Notes: a model not told the origin generated them from the sequence alone. A DNA stretch of 48,280 nucleotides from an uncultured Clostridia bacterium (GCA_944385925.1 CALWZE010000080.1:1-48280), one strand, 5' to 3'; shown: positions 7,893 to 17,390, numbered from the stretch's first letter. Translations and numbers: made by a program.

Positions 7893-9515
7893 ATGAAAAA
7901 GTTTTTAGCACTTGTGCTGGCGCTTGTTCTTTGCTTCAGCATGGCGGCCTGCTCGAGCGAGCCTGCCGAGAATGCTGGACAGGATGGCGCCGATGCCAAT
8001 GAGCCGGTTGTCGTTACCATGGCGACCTACGGCGAATGGCCGACCCTTTGCCCGCTGACCACTTCGGTCGTGCGCGGAGACATTGTTCAGGCGGTTATGT
8101 TTGACCGTATGTTCGTCTCCAAACTGGACGGCACTTTCGAGCCGCACCTGTGCACCGGCTATGAGATGCAGGATGACACCACCATGGTTGTGCACATCAA
8201 CGAGAACGCGAAATGGCACGACGGCGAGCCGGTCGTCGCAGAGGATTTTGTCTGGACTGCGCGCGCTTTCTCCAACGCTGAGGTTGCTGCGCCCCGCGGC
8301 TGGATCATGAAATATCTGACCGGTACCGATGACTCTTCGGGCCTGGAGACTTCGGAAAACTCTGTCGGTTGTGAAGCGATCGACGAGCACACCGTTGCTT
8401 TCAAGTTCAAGAACGCCATCGACCCTGAAATGTTCCTGACCCAGATCAACCAGTACTTCATGCCGCTGCCCTCCCACTGCTTTGAGGGAATGACCTATGC
8501 AGAGGCGGCGAACGACACTGAGTTCTGGAATGCGCCGATCGGCAACGGTCCTTGCATCTATCAGTCCAAGACAGACGGTGAGCGCATCGTCTACACCGCA
8601 AACAAAGATTACTACATGGGTACTCCCGATTTTGATACCTTCATCATGCGCGTAGTGACCAACGACAGCATGGTCGCCGGTCTGATGAACGGCGAGATCG
8701 ACATCGTCTGCGGCGGTTCTTACGGCGGCATTCTGTCCACCGACTGGGAGCTTGCTCAGGCACAGAGCAACCTGGTTTGTGAGTCCACCTCCGGCTACGG
8801 CTATGCGCTGCTCGGTATGAACCAGACACAGCCCTATCTGACCCCGGAAGTTTGCTCGGCGATCAACATGGCGATCGATAAGCAGAGCATTGTTGACTCG
8901 GTCTTTGCCGGTGAGGCAGAGCTTGCATACAGCTGGCTGCCCCAGGCAAGCAAGTATTTCGACTCCAATCTGACTTCCATGTGGAAGTACGATCCGGAAG
9001 CGGCGAAGGCTGCGCTGGATGCGGCCGGCTTTGACTACAGCCAGACCCTCAACCTCAAGGTTTCGAGCGGCAGCGACAGCAACGAGATGACCGCGCTGAT
9101 CATTCAGCAGAACCTGAAGGACATCGGCGTCAATGTCGAGATCGAGATTGCAGACAGCACCGCGATCATCGCTGAGTGCAATGCGGGTACGACCGATATG
9201 GTTCTGATGAACCAGTCCAACGGTGCGGACCCCGACTCCTGCGCGATCAGCTTTGACCTCAACGGAAGCTTTAACTTCGCGCACATTACCGATCCGAGCT
9301 GGAGCGAGCTTGTTGCGCAGGGTGCTGCGGCCAATGAGTTTGAGGTCCGTCAGGACATTTACAACCAGCTGCAGGAGCGTCTGATGACCGAGTGCCCCTA
9401 CATCTACCTGTTCTTCAGCAAGTCGCTGGTTGCGTACAACAACCGTCTGTCCAACGTCGATATTACTGACTTTATGAATCTGGAGTATTGCGTTTGGCAG
9501 TGGGAGGTTGCCTAA
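7893..9515 (+). CDS. dppA: Peptide-binding lipoprotein of the ABC importer (SBP family 5)
   Basis: Extracellular substrate-binding protein that delivers peptides to the DppBC pore. The N-terminus is a lipoprotein signal (MKKFLALVLALVLCFSMAAC) with Cys20 as the lipidated residue, followed by a short acidic linker. The body is a family 5 solute-binding protein of 540 residues with the usual early sequence NENAKWHDGEPV and AEDFVW. AGGAGG precedes the ATG. Compared with its neighbours the gene is richer in C-ending codons (GAC, AAC, TAC, ATC), a pattern typical of highly expressed binding proteins. A 14-bp GC hairpin directly after the gene probably raises its mRNA level relative to the ATPase genes. 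Confidence 0.93.
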   Translation: MKKFLALVLALVLCFSMAACSSEPAENAGQDGADANEPVVVTMATYGEWPTLCPLTTSVVRGDIVQAVMFDRMFVSKLDGTFEPHLCTGYEMQDDTTMVVHINENAKWHDGEPVVAEDFVWTARAFSNAEVAAPRGWIMKYLTGTDDSSGLETSENSVGCEAIDEHTVAFKFKNAIDPEMFLTQINQYFMPLPSHCFEGMTYAEAANDTEFWNAPIGNGPCIYQSKTDGERIVYTANKDYYMGTPDFDTFIMRVVTNDSMVAGLMNGEIDIVCGGSYGGILSTDWELAQAQSNLVCESTSGYGYALLGMNQTQPYLTPEVCSAINMAIDKQSIVDSVFAGEAELAYSWLPQASKYFDSNLTSMWKYDPEAAKAALDAAGFDYSQTLNLKVSSGSDSNEMTALIIQQNLKDIGVNVEIEIADSTAIIAECNAGTTDMVLMNQSNGADPDSCAISFDLNGSFNFAHITDPSWSELVAQGAAANEFEVRQDIYNQLQERLMTECPYIYLFFSKSLVAYNNRLSNVDITDFMNLEYCVWQWEVA

Positions 9516-9540
9516 CAGGCAGCCTACGGCAGGTATATAA

Positions 9541-9577
9541 CAGTGCGTGCCGGGATTTCCCGGCACGCACTGCCCTT
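9541..9577 (+). promoter_or_regulatory. Strong intercistronic hairpin after the binding-protein gene
   Basis: CAGTGCGTGCCGGG (9541-9554) and CCCGGCACGCACTG (9559-9572) form a perfect 14-bp stem with a four-base ATTT loop. It is followed by CCCTTTAAAA, too short a T-run for full termination. Known roles of such hairpins are 3'-end protection of the upstream message and partial termination. Confidence 0.75.
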
Positions 9578-9603
9578 TAAAAGATAAGGATGCGGAGAAG
9601 ACA

Positions 9604-10593
9604 ATGGACAACTTATTACAGGTTAACGACCTGAAAACCTACTTTGAAACAAGCAAAGGAACGGTTAAGGCCGTGGATGGAATCGATTTTTCGGTCAAGC
9701 AGGGAGACATTCTGGCAATTGTCGGTGAGTCCGGCTGCGGAAAAAGCGTGACCTCCCAGACGATCATGCGCCTGCACGACAATGACGGTTCGCTGAAATG
9801 CAGCGGAGAAGTCCTTTTTGAGGGACAGAATCTGCTTGAGCTGTCCGAAAAGGAGATGCAGAAGATCCGCGGAAACCGGATCGCCATGATTTTTCAGGAT
9901 CCCATGTCTTCCCTGAATCCAGTCATGACGATCGGAAACCAGCTGATCGAGACGATTCGCGTACACCAGAAGATGAGCCGCGAGCAGGCGAGAGAGAAAG
10001 CTTTGCAGGTTCTTAAAAGCATGGACATGCCCTCGGCTGAGCAGCGGATGAAGGAATATCCGCATCAGCTTTCAGGCGGAATGAAACAGCGTATCATGAT
10101 TGCGATGGCGCTTTGCTGCAATCCGGCGCTGCTGATTGCGGACGAGCCGACAACGGCGCTGGACGTGACCATCCAGGCGCAAATCCTGCGGCTTATGAAA
10201 AAGCTGCAGCAGGATTACAACACCGCGATTATGATCATTACCCACGACATGGGCGTTGTTGCGGAAATGTCTGTGAACACGCTGGTCATGTACGCGGGAA
10301 AGGTCATGGAATATGCATCGACCGAGCAGCTGTTTGATAAGCCGCTGCACCCTTATACGAAAGCGCTTCTGGCTTCGATTCCGCGTCTGGACGTCACGGT
10401 CGAAGAACTGAACACCATCAAGGGCGCAGTTCCCAGTCCTTTCAATATGCCGGCAGGCTGCCGTTTCTGTGACCGCTGCGAAGAAGCGATGCCGATCTGC
10501 CAGGAAAAGGAGCCGGATCTTTTTGAGATCGGGCAGGGAAGAAAGGTGCGTTGCTGGAAATACAGACAAGGCGGGGAACGGCAAGATGGATGA
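9604..10593 (+). CDS. dppD: Peptide ABC transporter ATPase, DppD/OppD type
   Basis: Cytosolic ATPase subunit, 329 residues. Motifs in order: Walker A GESGCGKS near residues 41-48, Q-loop [10 protein letters not shown] near 98-107, signature LSGGMKQR near 157-164, Walker [13 protein letters not shown] near 177-188, switch His in ITHD near 210. The oligopeptide-transporter C-terminal domain follows, with [12 protein letters not shown] and a Cys-rich [14 protein letters not shown] segment that binds an iron-sulfur cluster in related proteins. The ATG at 9604 has GGAGAA before it; an in-frame GTG at 9547 falls inside the intercistronic hairpin and is rejected as the start. It overlaps dppF by eight bases. 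Confidence 0.93.
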   Translation: MDNLLQVNDLKTYFETSKGTVKAVDGIDFSVKQGDILAIVGESGCGKSVTSQTIMRLHDNDGSLKCSGEVLFEGQNLLELSEKEMQKIRGNRIAMIFQDPMSSLNPVMTIGNQLIETIRVHQKMSREQAREKALQVLKSMDMPSAEQRMKEYPHQLSGGMKQRIMIAMALCCNPALLIADEPTTALDVTIQAQILRLMKKLQQDYNTAIMIITHDMGVVAEMSVNTLVMYAGKVMEYASTEQLFDKPLHPYTKALLASIPRLDVTVEELNTIKGAVPSPFNMPAGCRFCDRCEEAMPICQEKEPDLFEIGQGRKVRCWKYRQGGERQDG

Positions 10594-11575
10594 AAAAAAG
10601 ACGATTATAACTGTTGACAACTTGGTAAAATCCTTTTACTCTAAGAATGGTATCCGACTGAAAAATCAATATGTGCATGCTGTTGACGGCGTCAACTTCT
10701 CGATCCGTGAAGGAGAGACGCTTGGTCTGGTCGGCGAGTCCGGCTGCGGAAAATCGACGCTGGGACGCACCATGCTTCGTTTGACCGAGCCGACTTCAGG
10801 CAAAATTATTTTTCAGGAACAGGATATCTGCGCTTTGAGCAAGCGTGAGATGTGGGAAATGCGCAAACAGATGCAGATGGTGTTTCAGGATCCCTACGGC
10901 TCTTTGAATCCGCGCATGACCACGATGGAAATCGTCCGGACGCCTTTGGATGCATATAAGATCGGCACCAAGGCGCAGCGAGAGGAAATGGTGGAGGAGA
11001 TCGTCAAAAAGGTCGGCCTCGGTCCCCAGCATCTTTATCGTTATCCGCATGAATTTTCCGGCGGACAGCGGCAGCGAATCGTGATTGCACGCGCGCTGGT
11101 CCTGAATCCGAAATTTGTTATCGCGGATGAACCGGTATCGGCATTGGACGTTTCTGTGCGCTCGCAGGTATTGAACCTGCTCAAAGATCTGCAAAAGGAA
11201 TTTGCCTTCACAAGTCTGTTTATTTCGCATGACCTGAGTGTGGTTAAGCATATCAGTGACCGCATTGCCGTCATGTATCTCGGTAAAATCGTGGAAATCA
11301 CCGATAAAGAAAGCCTATATGAGAATCCGCTGCATCCTTATACACAGGCACTTCTCAGTGCGATTCCGATTCCGGATACCAAGGTAAAGCGGGAGGCGAA
11401 AATCCTCAGCGGCGATGTGCCCAGCCCCTATGATCCGCCCAAAGGCTGCCGCTTCCATACCCGCTGCGATCGTGCGTGTGAAAAGTGCAAAATGGAAGAG
11501 CCGCAGCTTCGTGATATCGGCGGAAATCATTTTGTTGCATGCCATCTTTATAATGCTCAGCAGACCGAAAACTGA
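10586..11575 (+). CDS. dppF: Peptide ABC transporter ATPase, DppF/OppF type
   Basis: Second ATPase of the heterodimer, 329 residues from the ATG at 10586, which lies within the end of dppD and follows GCGGGGAA. It carries [12 protein letters not shown] (Walker A), [13 protein letters not shown] (Q-loop), FSGGQRQR (signature), [12 protein letters not shown] (Walker B) and ISHD (switch). The C-terminal peptide-transporter domain has [15 protein letters not shown] and a Cys-containing [14 protein letters not shown] segment. An in-frame upstream extension to 10469 is read inside dppD and has no ribosome binding site. With dppB, dppC, dppA and dppD the importer is complete. Confidence 0.93.
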   Translation: MDEKKTIITVDNLVKSFYSKNGIRLKNQYVHAVDGVNFSIREGETLGLVGESGCGKSTLGRTMLRLTEPTSGKIIFQEQDICALSKREMWEMRKQMQMVFQDPYGSLNPRMTTMEIVRTPLDAYKIGTKAQREEMVEEIVKKVGLGPQHLYRYPHEFSGGQRQRIVIARALVLNPKFVIADEPVSALDVSVRSQVLNLLKDLQKEFAFTSLFISHDLSVVKHISDRIAVMYLGKIVEITDKESLYENPLHPYTQALLSAIPIPDTKVKREAKILSGDVPSPYDPPKGCRFHTRCDRACEKCKMEEPQLRDIGGNHFVACHLYNAQQTEN

Positions 11576-11613
11576 AAATATACTGTTTTGGGAAAAAGGA
11601 GAGATTCTGAAGT

Positions 11614-12714
11614 ATGGACAGCTTTGCAAATCGTTGGAAAAAAGCGGAAGAAGAGATGCGGCGTCAGGGAATTGACTGTATGCTGCTGACCCCTTCCTCC
11701 AACATGAAGTACATGACCGGCTACTCTCTGCGTGCAGATGAGCGGCTGCTCACGGCTGTATTTTCGCCTGGCCATGAGCCGTTTTTTATCGCGAACGCTT
11801 TGTATGAGTTGTCCCTTGCTGAGGTTCCGTATCGGGACATCCTGTATTGGAAGGACAGCGAAGATCCTTTTGCCCTTCTCAGCCGGGAGATCGAACGCCG
11901 CGGTATTCCAATGAATACGGTCGCGATTGACGACCTGACAGCGGCACGTTTTGTTCTGCCTTTGCTGGGCCTGTATCCGAACAGCAAATTTTCTCTTGCC
12001 TCGGGCATCCTGGCCGGCCTGCGTGTTTACAAGGATGAGACTGAAATTGAGCTTATGAAAACTGCCTGCGCAAAGGCTGACGAGGCTTTGCGCCGCACGA
12101 TGGCGCGCGGACGTGAATGGATTGGCCACACGGAGAACGAGCTGAACAGCGTTCTGTGCATGGAGATGACCAATCTCGGGCTCAGTGATGCGGCGGCGGG
12201 CGTTGCGGTTGGAAAAAATGCAGCAGAACCGCATCATTCCCATGATGATACAGTAATTGAGGACAACAATTGCCTGCTGATCGACTTTGGTGCGAATTAT
12301 AAAAATTATAATACCGATATGACACGGATGTTTTATTTCGGTAAACCAAGCGAGAAATTCCTGGAAGTATATCGCATTGTCAACGAGGCGAGAGAAGCAG
12401 GAATTGCCGCAGCCAAGCAGGGAAAGCCGTTGGAAGCGGTTGACCAGGCAACACGTGCTGTCATCGAAAAAGCAGGATACGGACCTTACTTTACCCACAG
12501 AACGGGTCACGGCATCGGCATCGACTGCCATGAGGGTCCCTCTGCTGCTGCGGGGGAGAAGACAACGATCGAGACAGGAATGGCGTTCTCGGTTGAACCC
12601 GGTATTTACCTTTCCGGAGAATTTGGCATTCGCATTGAGGACCAGGTACTGGTTTCGGAGAACGGCGGCGCACCGCTTCATGGATTCAGCAACGAGCTTC
12701 AGATTTTCGAATAA
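11614..12714 (+). CDS. M24 family Xaa-Pro peptidase
   Basis: M24 aminopeptidases P and prolidases remove residues next to proline, which other peptidases cannot do. The 366-residue cytosolic protein has a creatinase-like N-terminal domain (~1-130) and a pita-bread catalytic domain. All five metal ligands are visible: the two Asp in DFGANYKNYNTDMTR, His in HRTGHGIGIDCHEGP, and the two Glu in FSVEPGIY and GIRIEDQVLV. AAAGGAGAG precedes the ATG. It is the last gene of the operon and is followed by a strong terminator, so it should be made together with the importer. Whether it acts on dipeptides (PepQ-like) or longer peptides (PepP-like) cannot be told here. Confidence 0.92.
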   Translation: MDSFANRWKKAEEEMRRQGIDCMLLTPSSNMKYMTGYSLRADERLLTAVFSPGHEPFFIANALYELSLAEVPYRDILYWKDSEDPFALLSREIERRGIPMNTVAIDDLTAARFVLPLLGLYPNSKFSLASGILAGLRVYKDETEIELMKTACAKADEALRRTMARGREWIGHTENELNSVLCMEMTNLGLSDAAAGVAVGKNAAEPHHSHDDTVIEDNNCLLIDFGANYKNYNTDMTRMFYFGKPSEKFLEVYRIVNEAREAGIAAAKQGKPLEAVDQATRAVIEKAGYGPYFTHRTGHGIGIDCHEGPSAAAGEKTTIETGMAFSVEPGIYLSGEFGIRIEDQVLVSENGGAPLHGFSNELQIFE

Positions 12715-12731
12715 GAATATTTCTATAATCG

Positions 12732-12769
12732 AAAAAACCGTGTGCAGGAAAGCTGCACACGGTTTTTTT
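12732..12769 (+). terminator. Rho-independent terminator of the peptide operon
   Basis: A 16-base stem, AAAAAACCGTGTGCAG (12732-12747) with CTGCACACGGTTTTTT (12753-12768), surrounds a GAAAG loop and ends in a T-run. Confidence 0.92.
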
Positions 12770-12992
12770 ATATTAAACAAATTATTCATTACATATGAAG
12801 CAGCAAAGTAAAGGGTTGTGACGCGAATACAAGCGAAAAATCCATAACAGATCAAAATTGCCAGATATGGATGTATACATGGATCGAAAAAAGGTTTTTC
12901 GAGATCGATTTTTTAAAATTCAGTGATGGATTCAGATAGGCTTTAAAAGTAAATAAAGAAGGGAAAACGTTTCCAGTAGGCAAAAAATGGGC

Positions 12993-13040
12993 ATAAAAAA
13001 TGACACCCTCGCATCTCAATAAAAGAGAAACGGGAGTGTC
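12993..13040 (-). terminator. Terminator of the DUF6465-like gene
   Basis: Read on the minus strand, GACACTC pairs with GAGTGTC-like GGGTGTC through one G-U, with an inner TCTC/GAGA stem, then six Ts (As at 12995-13000). It lies 25 bases after the gene's stop. Confidence 0.6.
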
Positions 13041-13064
13041 GGTCGTCACAATAAAGCTACACTA

Positions 13065-13373
13065 TTACAGCTCTATGCAGCCGGTAACAGAATCGTTAAT
13101 CACATAGTATGCTTTGTGCTCTTCCGGCTTAAAATAGAGGCTCAGGGATTTGATGGAAGAAGCGCGATGTCCCTCTGCAACATATGCCGACTGAACCTTT
13201 TCAAGCACTTCCGCTGTGTTCCACTCAAAACCTTCATACTGAACAAATACCTGCGGCTCCAGCTTTTTAGCAGCGGGTTTCGCAGCTTTTGTTGTACTTT
13301 TTGTTTGCTTAATAGAAGCCTCCTGCACCGCCGCTGTTTCCTGTGCTGCGGCCTCTTTCTTCGCTCTGGGCAT
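13065..13373 (-). CDS. DUF6465-like small protein with a Lys/Ala-rich N-terminus
   Basis: The 102-residue product has a low-complexity N-terminal half rich in Lys, Ala, Thr and Gln (MPRAKKEAAAQETAAVQ onward). A compact C-terminal half carries VFVQYEGFEWNTAEVLEK, AEGHRASSIKSLSLYFKPEE and AYYVIND. I associate this combination with the DUF6465 family common in Clostridia, whose role is not known. The basic tail could bind nucleic acid or another polyanion; that is inference. AAGGAG precedes the ATG. It appears to be a single-gene unit with its own terminator. Confidence 0.75.
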   Translation of the reverse strand: MPRAKKEAAAQETAAVQEASIKQTKSTTKAAKPAAKKLEPQVFVQYEGFEWNTAEVLEKVQSAYVAEGHRASSIKSLSLYFKPEEHKAYYVINDSVTGCIEL

Positions 13374-13484
13374 TCTCTTTTCTCCTTAATTTAAATTATT
13401 ACATATATACTATACTTCCATTTGTTGTCGAATGCAAGAAATCGGACCCGAAAATAACGACATGATTTATGAAAAAAAGACAAT

Positions 13485-14402
13485 TTATTCCATGCCATCA
13501 GAATCTTGATTGTCACGGACTTTACGCAGCGTATCGATAAATCGGCTCATGCATTGACCGTTTACGCGCTTTTTCCAGATAAAGGAGAGTTGAAGAGAGG
13601 GGATTCCTTCAGAAATTGCGACCGGTTTGACAGAACCAATTGTGTTGAGATGCCCGTCCTCATTTAATACGCCAACGCCTTGCTCTCGAGAAACCATGAC
13701 CATGAGGTCTTTAATCGTGGGTGCGTAAATAATATCCTCAGGGCGAATGCCGCTTTGCAGATAGTGGTGCAGACGAAAGTCAAACAGATCAGGATTGTCT
13801 TCCCGGTTAATCATGATAAAAGGCTGCCCGGAAAGTTCTCTAAGCGTGATTTGTTTCTGTTGAGCCAGGGGGTGGTTGTGGCTCAGCAGGGCATATGGGC
13901 GGCTTGGCGCGATCGGCTCCCGGGAAAGTTCAGGATATTTTTCTGCAAGTCCATAATCCAACATAAAGACCCCGTCCAGCTGGTCATCCAGCAGACGCAG
14001 AAAATTCTCTCTTGTTCCGCCGAAAACCACCTGTACATCTATGTCCGGACTGAGTTTTCCAAGCTGTTCAACGGCTTCCATACAAATGCCAAGTATATAG
14101 GGATAGGAACTATAGCCAATTTTCAGGTTCCCCTTGGAGCCGGATCGATAGGGACCGGTTTTGGCCAGAATTTGCTCATATTCCTCCACTATCCTGTAAA
14201 CATGCCGCAAAAGATCCTGCCCCTCCTCGGTCAAAAGGACGGCCTTTCTGTTCCTTCGAAACAATTGCACACCGAGCTCTTTTTCAAGGTTTGCAATATT
14301 CCGGCTGAGAGTAGGCTGGGTTACAAAACATCTTTCCGCAGCTTGTGTGAAATTCAGTGTTTTGGCCAATACCAGAAATTGTTGAAGCGAGCTGATTTCC
14401 AT
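13485..14402 (-). CDS. LysR family transcriptional regulator
   Basis: A LysR regulator of 305 residues. The N-terminal winged helix-turn-helix is canonical (MEISSLQQFLVLAKTLNFTQAAERCFVTQPTLSRNIANLEKELGVQLFRR, seen as residues ~1-50), and a periplasmic-binding-protein-like effector domain follows from ~90. The start at 14402 is set by AAGGAAGG before it; the longer upstream frame has no ribosome binding site. It is transcribed in the same direction as, and downstream of, the MFS gene, separated from it by a terminator hairpin. Its own promoter must lie between 14403 and 14470. LysR proteins usually control a neighbouring operon, so the MFS transporter and M29 peptidase genes are the natural candidates. 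The effector is unknown. Confidence 0.93.
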   Translation of the reverse strand: MEISSLQQFLVLAKTLNFTQAAERCFVTQPTLSRNIANLEKELGVQLFRRNRKAVLLTEEGQDLLRHVYRIVEEYEQILAKTGPYRSGSKGNLKIGYSSYPYILGICMEAVEQLGKLSPDIDVQVVFGGTRENFLRLLDDQLDGVFMLDYGLAEKYPELSREPIAPSRPYALLSHNHPLAQQKQITLRELSGQPFIMINREDNPDLFDFRLHHYLQSGIRPEDIIYAPTIKDLMVMVSREQGVGVLNEDGHLNTIGSVKPVAISEGIPSLQLSFIWKKRVNGQCMSRFIDTLRKVRDNQDSDGME

Positions 14403-14460
14403 TGGTTCCCTTCCTTTGACAAAAACGAATCGATTGCGGTTAATGTATTCTATAATAACA

Positions 14461-14501
14461 TAAATTAAACAGGGAAGCACACTTTTTTGTGTGCTTCCCT
14501 G
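14461..14501 (-). terminator. Terminator after the MFS gene
   Basis: CAGGGAAGCACAC (14470-14482) and GTGTGCTTCCCTG (14489-14501) are perfect 13-base arms around a six-base loop. On the minus strand it runs into TTTAATTTA. It separates the MFS and LysR genes. Confidence 0.75.
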
Positions 14502-14551
14502 AAATTTCTACAATTATGTCAGGTTGAGATGTGATGGGGCGCAATCAATTA

Positions 14552-15793
14552 TTAGTCGCCGACATTTGCTTTCAGAGCGCTGATTTCCTTGTAGGGCTTA
14601 ATCAGCAGAGCAGCGCCGAGAATGCCGAGGCAGGCGAACACGATGAACATAACCAGCTTCGCGGTGACGCTCGGCAGATAGCCCATCAGAATGACTGCCA
14701 CGACGCCGCCGGCATTAGCACTTGCCAAAACCGTCGAACTGAACCGTCCGCTGGCCAGCTTGGGTGCAACAAGCGCACAGTCGCTCTGAACGTGCATGGA
14801 AAGGAAACCGATGATAAGAGCAAGCAGACCGCGTGCAATCGAGATAACGGTGAGGTTCATCGGAACCAGGATACCAAAAATGGAAACGATCAGCAAAGCG
14901 CAGGCGATCGGCGTTACCTTGACCGATTTCAGAAGCTTGGCTGCAACCGTGGGCAGGAGCAGATAAGCAGCAAGCTGGACAAACTTACCAACAGTATTCG
15001 GCAAACTTACCTGAACACCGGTAAAGCCGCGGCCCTGCAGGTAAGCGGGCATCCAGTTGCCAAGCGCGATACCGACACCCATGTAGCCGATATAGAGCAG
15101 GCAAAGCGCGATGCAGGCGTTGCGCTCAGCAGTGGTGTATTTGTAGGACTTTTCAGCGGCCTTTTTGGCAGCACGGTCTTCAGACAGATCGCTGGTAGTG
15201 ACCTCAGAATAGTCATACTTGAGGCTGAACATGAACACAAAGCCGATGAGCAGAATAACGGCGCTGATACCGGCGAAAACCAGGAAGGTCTGGCGCCAGG
15301 TCAGTCCGGACTTCTCAATAAGCGCCGCAGCCGTGGAAGAGGCGAGCATACCGGCGACCATGTTGCCGACAAGGTTGATGCGCAGCAGCTTAGCAGGATC
15401 AGCAACGCGATAAACCTTGAGAGCCTGGGTGCTGCAGGGAACCGAAGCAGCGGTTACAAGGCTGTACAGAGAGAACCAGATCATGCACTCAATGCCGGTG
15501 CGCGCGGTGGAGAACAGCGCAACGCTGGCCAGCAGTCCAAGCGCGATGACATAAAGGGTTCTCTTGGAACCAAAGCGGTCAACAACACGGCCGGGCAGGG
15601 AAGCGACCACAGCGGTCATCAGACCGCCCATCGAAAGGAACAGGCCCTGCATTCCGGAAGTCATGTTTGTGTCTGCGGAGAAGTACGCCATCAATGCGGA
15701 GGTCAGCGTGGACATAAATCCGGCCACGATGTAGTTTCCGCAGCTGAAGATGAATATGCGCACTTCAGGCTTGATTTTGTTTAACATCATCAT
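14552..15793 (-). CDS. Major facilitator superfamily transporter
   Basis: A 413-residue, twelve-helix MFS protein. The loop between helices 2 and 3 carries the superfamily sequence GRVVDRFGSKRTL (matching G-x3-D-x-x-G-x-[RK]), near residues 67-80. A charged central loop (~185-215: KYDYSEVTTSDLSEDRAAKKAAEKSYKY region) joins the two halves. The N-terminus is MMMLNK; AGGAG lies very close to the first ATG, so the second or third ATG is the more likely start. The codon choice is biased to C-ending codons, suggesting strong expression. It lies downstream of the M29 aminopeptidase gene on the same strand with an 80-bp gap. The substrate is unknown; the peptidase neighbour makes a peptide or amino acid plausible but not shown. 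Confidence 0.88.
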   Translation of the reverse strand: MMMLNKIKPEVRIFIFSCGNYIVAGFMSTLTSALMAYFSADTNMTSGMQGLFLSMGGLMTAVVASLPGRVVDRFGSKRTLYVIALGLLASVALFSTARTGIECMIWFSLYSLVTAASVPCSTQALKVYRVADPAKLLRINLVGNMVAGMLASSTAAALIEKSGLTWRQTFLVFAGISAVILLIGFVFMFSLKYDYSEVTTSDLSEDRAAKKAAEKSYKYTTAERNACIALCLLYIGYMGVGIALGNWMPAYLQGRGFTGVQVSLPNTVGKFVQLAAYLLLPTVAAKLLKSVKVTPIACALLIVSIFGILVPMNLTVISIARGLLALIIGFLSMHVQSDCALVAPKLASGRFSSTVLASANAGGVVAVILMGYLPSVTAKLVMFIVFACLGILGAALLIKPYKEISALKANVGD

Positions 15794-15873
15794 TTCTCCT
15801 CATTTTTATTTTTATGACAAATCCCCTGACTAGCGATTTGCCCCGATCACACTATGTCCAGAAAATTGCAAGC

Positions 15874-17079
15874 TCAGATTTCAAAAGCACCGGCCCATCT
15901 GCCGTTTACCATGATATCGTCCCAACTTCCGTCCGGACGCTGGCCTTCGACATGCAAATCGTCTGCACCAAACATGAAGTCCATATGGATTTTGGACTGG
16001 TTCAGACCCAGCTCTTCCGCTTTATCCAGCGGCATCTGTCCTGCCATCATGCCAAGTGCGAGATGACAGGCAGCATTTTCGTCAAAAAGGGTAGTGTAGA
16101 AAATGCGGTTATTCCGGGCAATCGGAGATTGCTGATCGACCAGCGCAAACTCACCCAGATAATGAGAGCCTTCATCCGTTTCGATGATGGATTTGAGCAG
16201 CTCCTGTCCCTTTTCGGCCTGGTAGTCAACAACCCGTCCCTCATGGAATGACAGACGGAAATTTTCAATCAAATTGCCGTTATAGTTCAGCGGCTTGGTT
16301 GCCTGTACATGGCCCTCAACTTTGTAGCGATTGGGGACACAGAAAACCTCTTCGGTCGGCAGATTGGGGATGAATACCCGCTCACCGGGATATTCGTTGC
16401 AGCCGCCTGCCCATTTTGCTCCCTGTGCAGGAGAGATGGTAAGATCTGTTCCGGCACAGCGGAAACGGTAGCATTGATACCCATTGCTGTCCAGTTTGTC
16501 CTTGCGGGCGCGGGTTTTAAGGATATACTGCTTCCAGGCTTCGACAGGGTTTTCATCGCTGCCGCAACGCAGACACCGAAGCACGGTCTCCCAAAGTGTC
16601 TGGAGGCGCTGCTCTCTTGGAAGATCGGGATAAACCTGATCGGCCCACTCTTCGCAGGGAATGCAGCAGAGGGTGAAACCGCCGCGTTTTGCCGATGTTC
16701 TGAACAACTTGCGGCGCTCAGTGCTGATGACTGTCAGCCGGTTTACGCGCTCAGGATCAATGTTTTCAGTTGATTCAAAGCTGGGGCAAAGCAGGCGGAT
16801 ATAACCGGCTCCGGCGTCAGCATAACGCTGCGCTAATGCGCACTCTTCCTCAACCTGCGCAGGAAAACTGTAATGCGCACGCACTTTGTCAGCACCTTCG
16901 CAGTTCCAGAAAACATAGGTATCCGAAGCGCCCGCCTTATAGGATTCCTCCAGCAAAATCTTGACGAACTCCGACGCTTCAACAGGTGCCTCAATAAACA
17001 CCGGCTGACCGTCTTTCAACTCAAGGCCAATCTTGACCAGTATTTCCGCATACTGATGCTGGGCTTTGACCAAATCCAT
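15874..17079 (-). CDS. M29 family aminopeptidase (AmpS/AmpT-like)
   Basis: M29 enzymes are cytosolic, di-metal aminopeptidases of the thermophilic metalloprotease family. The 401-residue protein starts MDLVKAQHQYAEILVKIGLELKDGQ-type sequence typical of the family. It ends with its most conserved part: NNRIFYTTLFDENAACHLALG (ligand His) and KIHMDFMFGADDLHVEG (the His-x-Asp ligand pair). The start at 17079 is set by GGAAAGGGC upstream; an extension to 17112 lacks one. It probably shares a transcript with the MFS gene downstream. Together with the M20 and M24 peptidases of the preceding operon this makes three different peptidase families within 13 kb, suggesting amino-acid nutrition from peptides. 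Confidence 0.92.
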   Translation of the reverse strand: MDLVKAQHQYAEILVKIGLELKDGQPVFIEAPVEASEFVKILLEESYKAGASDTYVFWNCEGADKVRAHYSFPAQVEEECALAQRYADAGAGYIRLLCPSFESTENIDPERVNRLTVISTERRKLFRTSAKRGGFTLCCIPCEEWADQVYPDLPREQRLQTLWETVLRCLRCGSDENPVEAWKQYILKTRARKDKLDSNGYQCYRFRCAGTDLTISPAQGAKWAGGCNEYPGERVFIPNLPTEEVFCVPNRYKVEGHVQATKPLNYNGNLIENFRLSFHEGRVVDYQAEKGQELLKSIIETDEGSHYLGEFALVDQQSPIARNNRIFYTTLFDENAACHLALGMMAGQMPLDKAEELGLNQSKIHMDFMFGADDLHVEGQRPDGSWDDIMVNGRWAGAFEI

Positions 17080-17325
17080 AGTTATGCCCTTTCCGCACGT
17101 CAATTTTAACAAACAAATGACGCAGCTTAACTAGTTATTAAGTCCATGATATACGTTTCCGTTAAGCATTGGAAATTCTTTTTTTTGATAATATTGCTGA
17201 ATTCATAGATTCTTTCTATAAGCTGGAGGGCGAATTTGTCCGTATACAAGGGAAAAACTACGTGATAGGTGGAAAAAAGACTAAATTTTGGTCAATTTGC
17301 CGAATCGCTTGTTTTGATAAAAAAT

Positions 17326-17354
17326 TTGACTTTTTTTCGACAAACCAATATTCT
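17326..17354 (+). promoter_or_regulatory. Sigma-A promoter of the NhaC-type gene
   Basis: TTGACT (17326-17331), 17 bases, TATTCT (17349-17354). Transcription would begin near 17361, just before the GGAGG at 17377. This excludes the longer upstream reading frame as coding. Confidence 0.6.
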
Positions 17355-17390
17355 AAAAAGAAAGATACAGGAATCCGGAGGAATAGCGGA

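Noticed and set aside
7905-9611. 568-codon minus-strand open frame opposite dppA
   Set aside because: It is the antisense shadow of the strongly supported binding-protein gene; long antisense frames arise from its biased codon use.
14531-15784. 417-codon plus-strand open frame opposite the MFS gene
   Set aside because: The minus strand encodes a clear twelve-helix transporter; the plus frame is hydrophilic, unrecognisable, and a codon-bias shadow.
17169-17390. N-terminal extension of the NhaC-type protein
   Set aside because: The stretch contains the promoter (17326-17354), and GGAGG is placed for the GTG at 17391. The extension also does not match the family.
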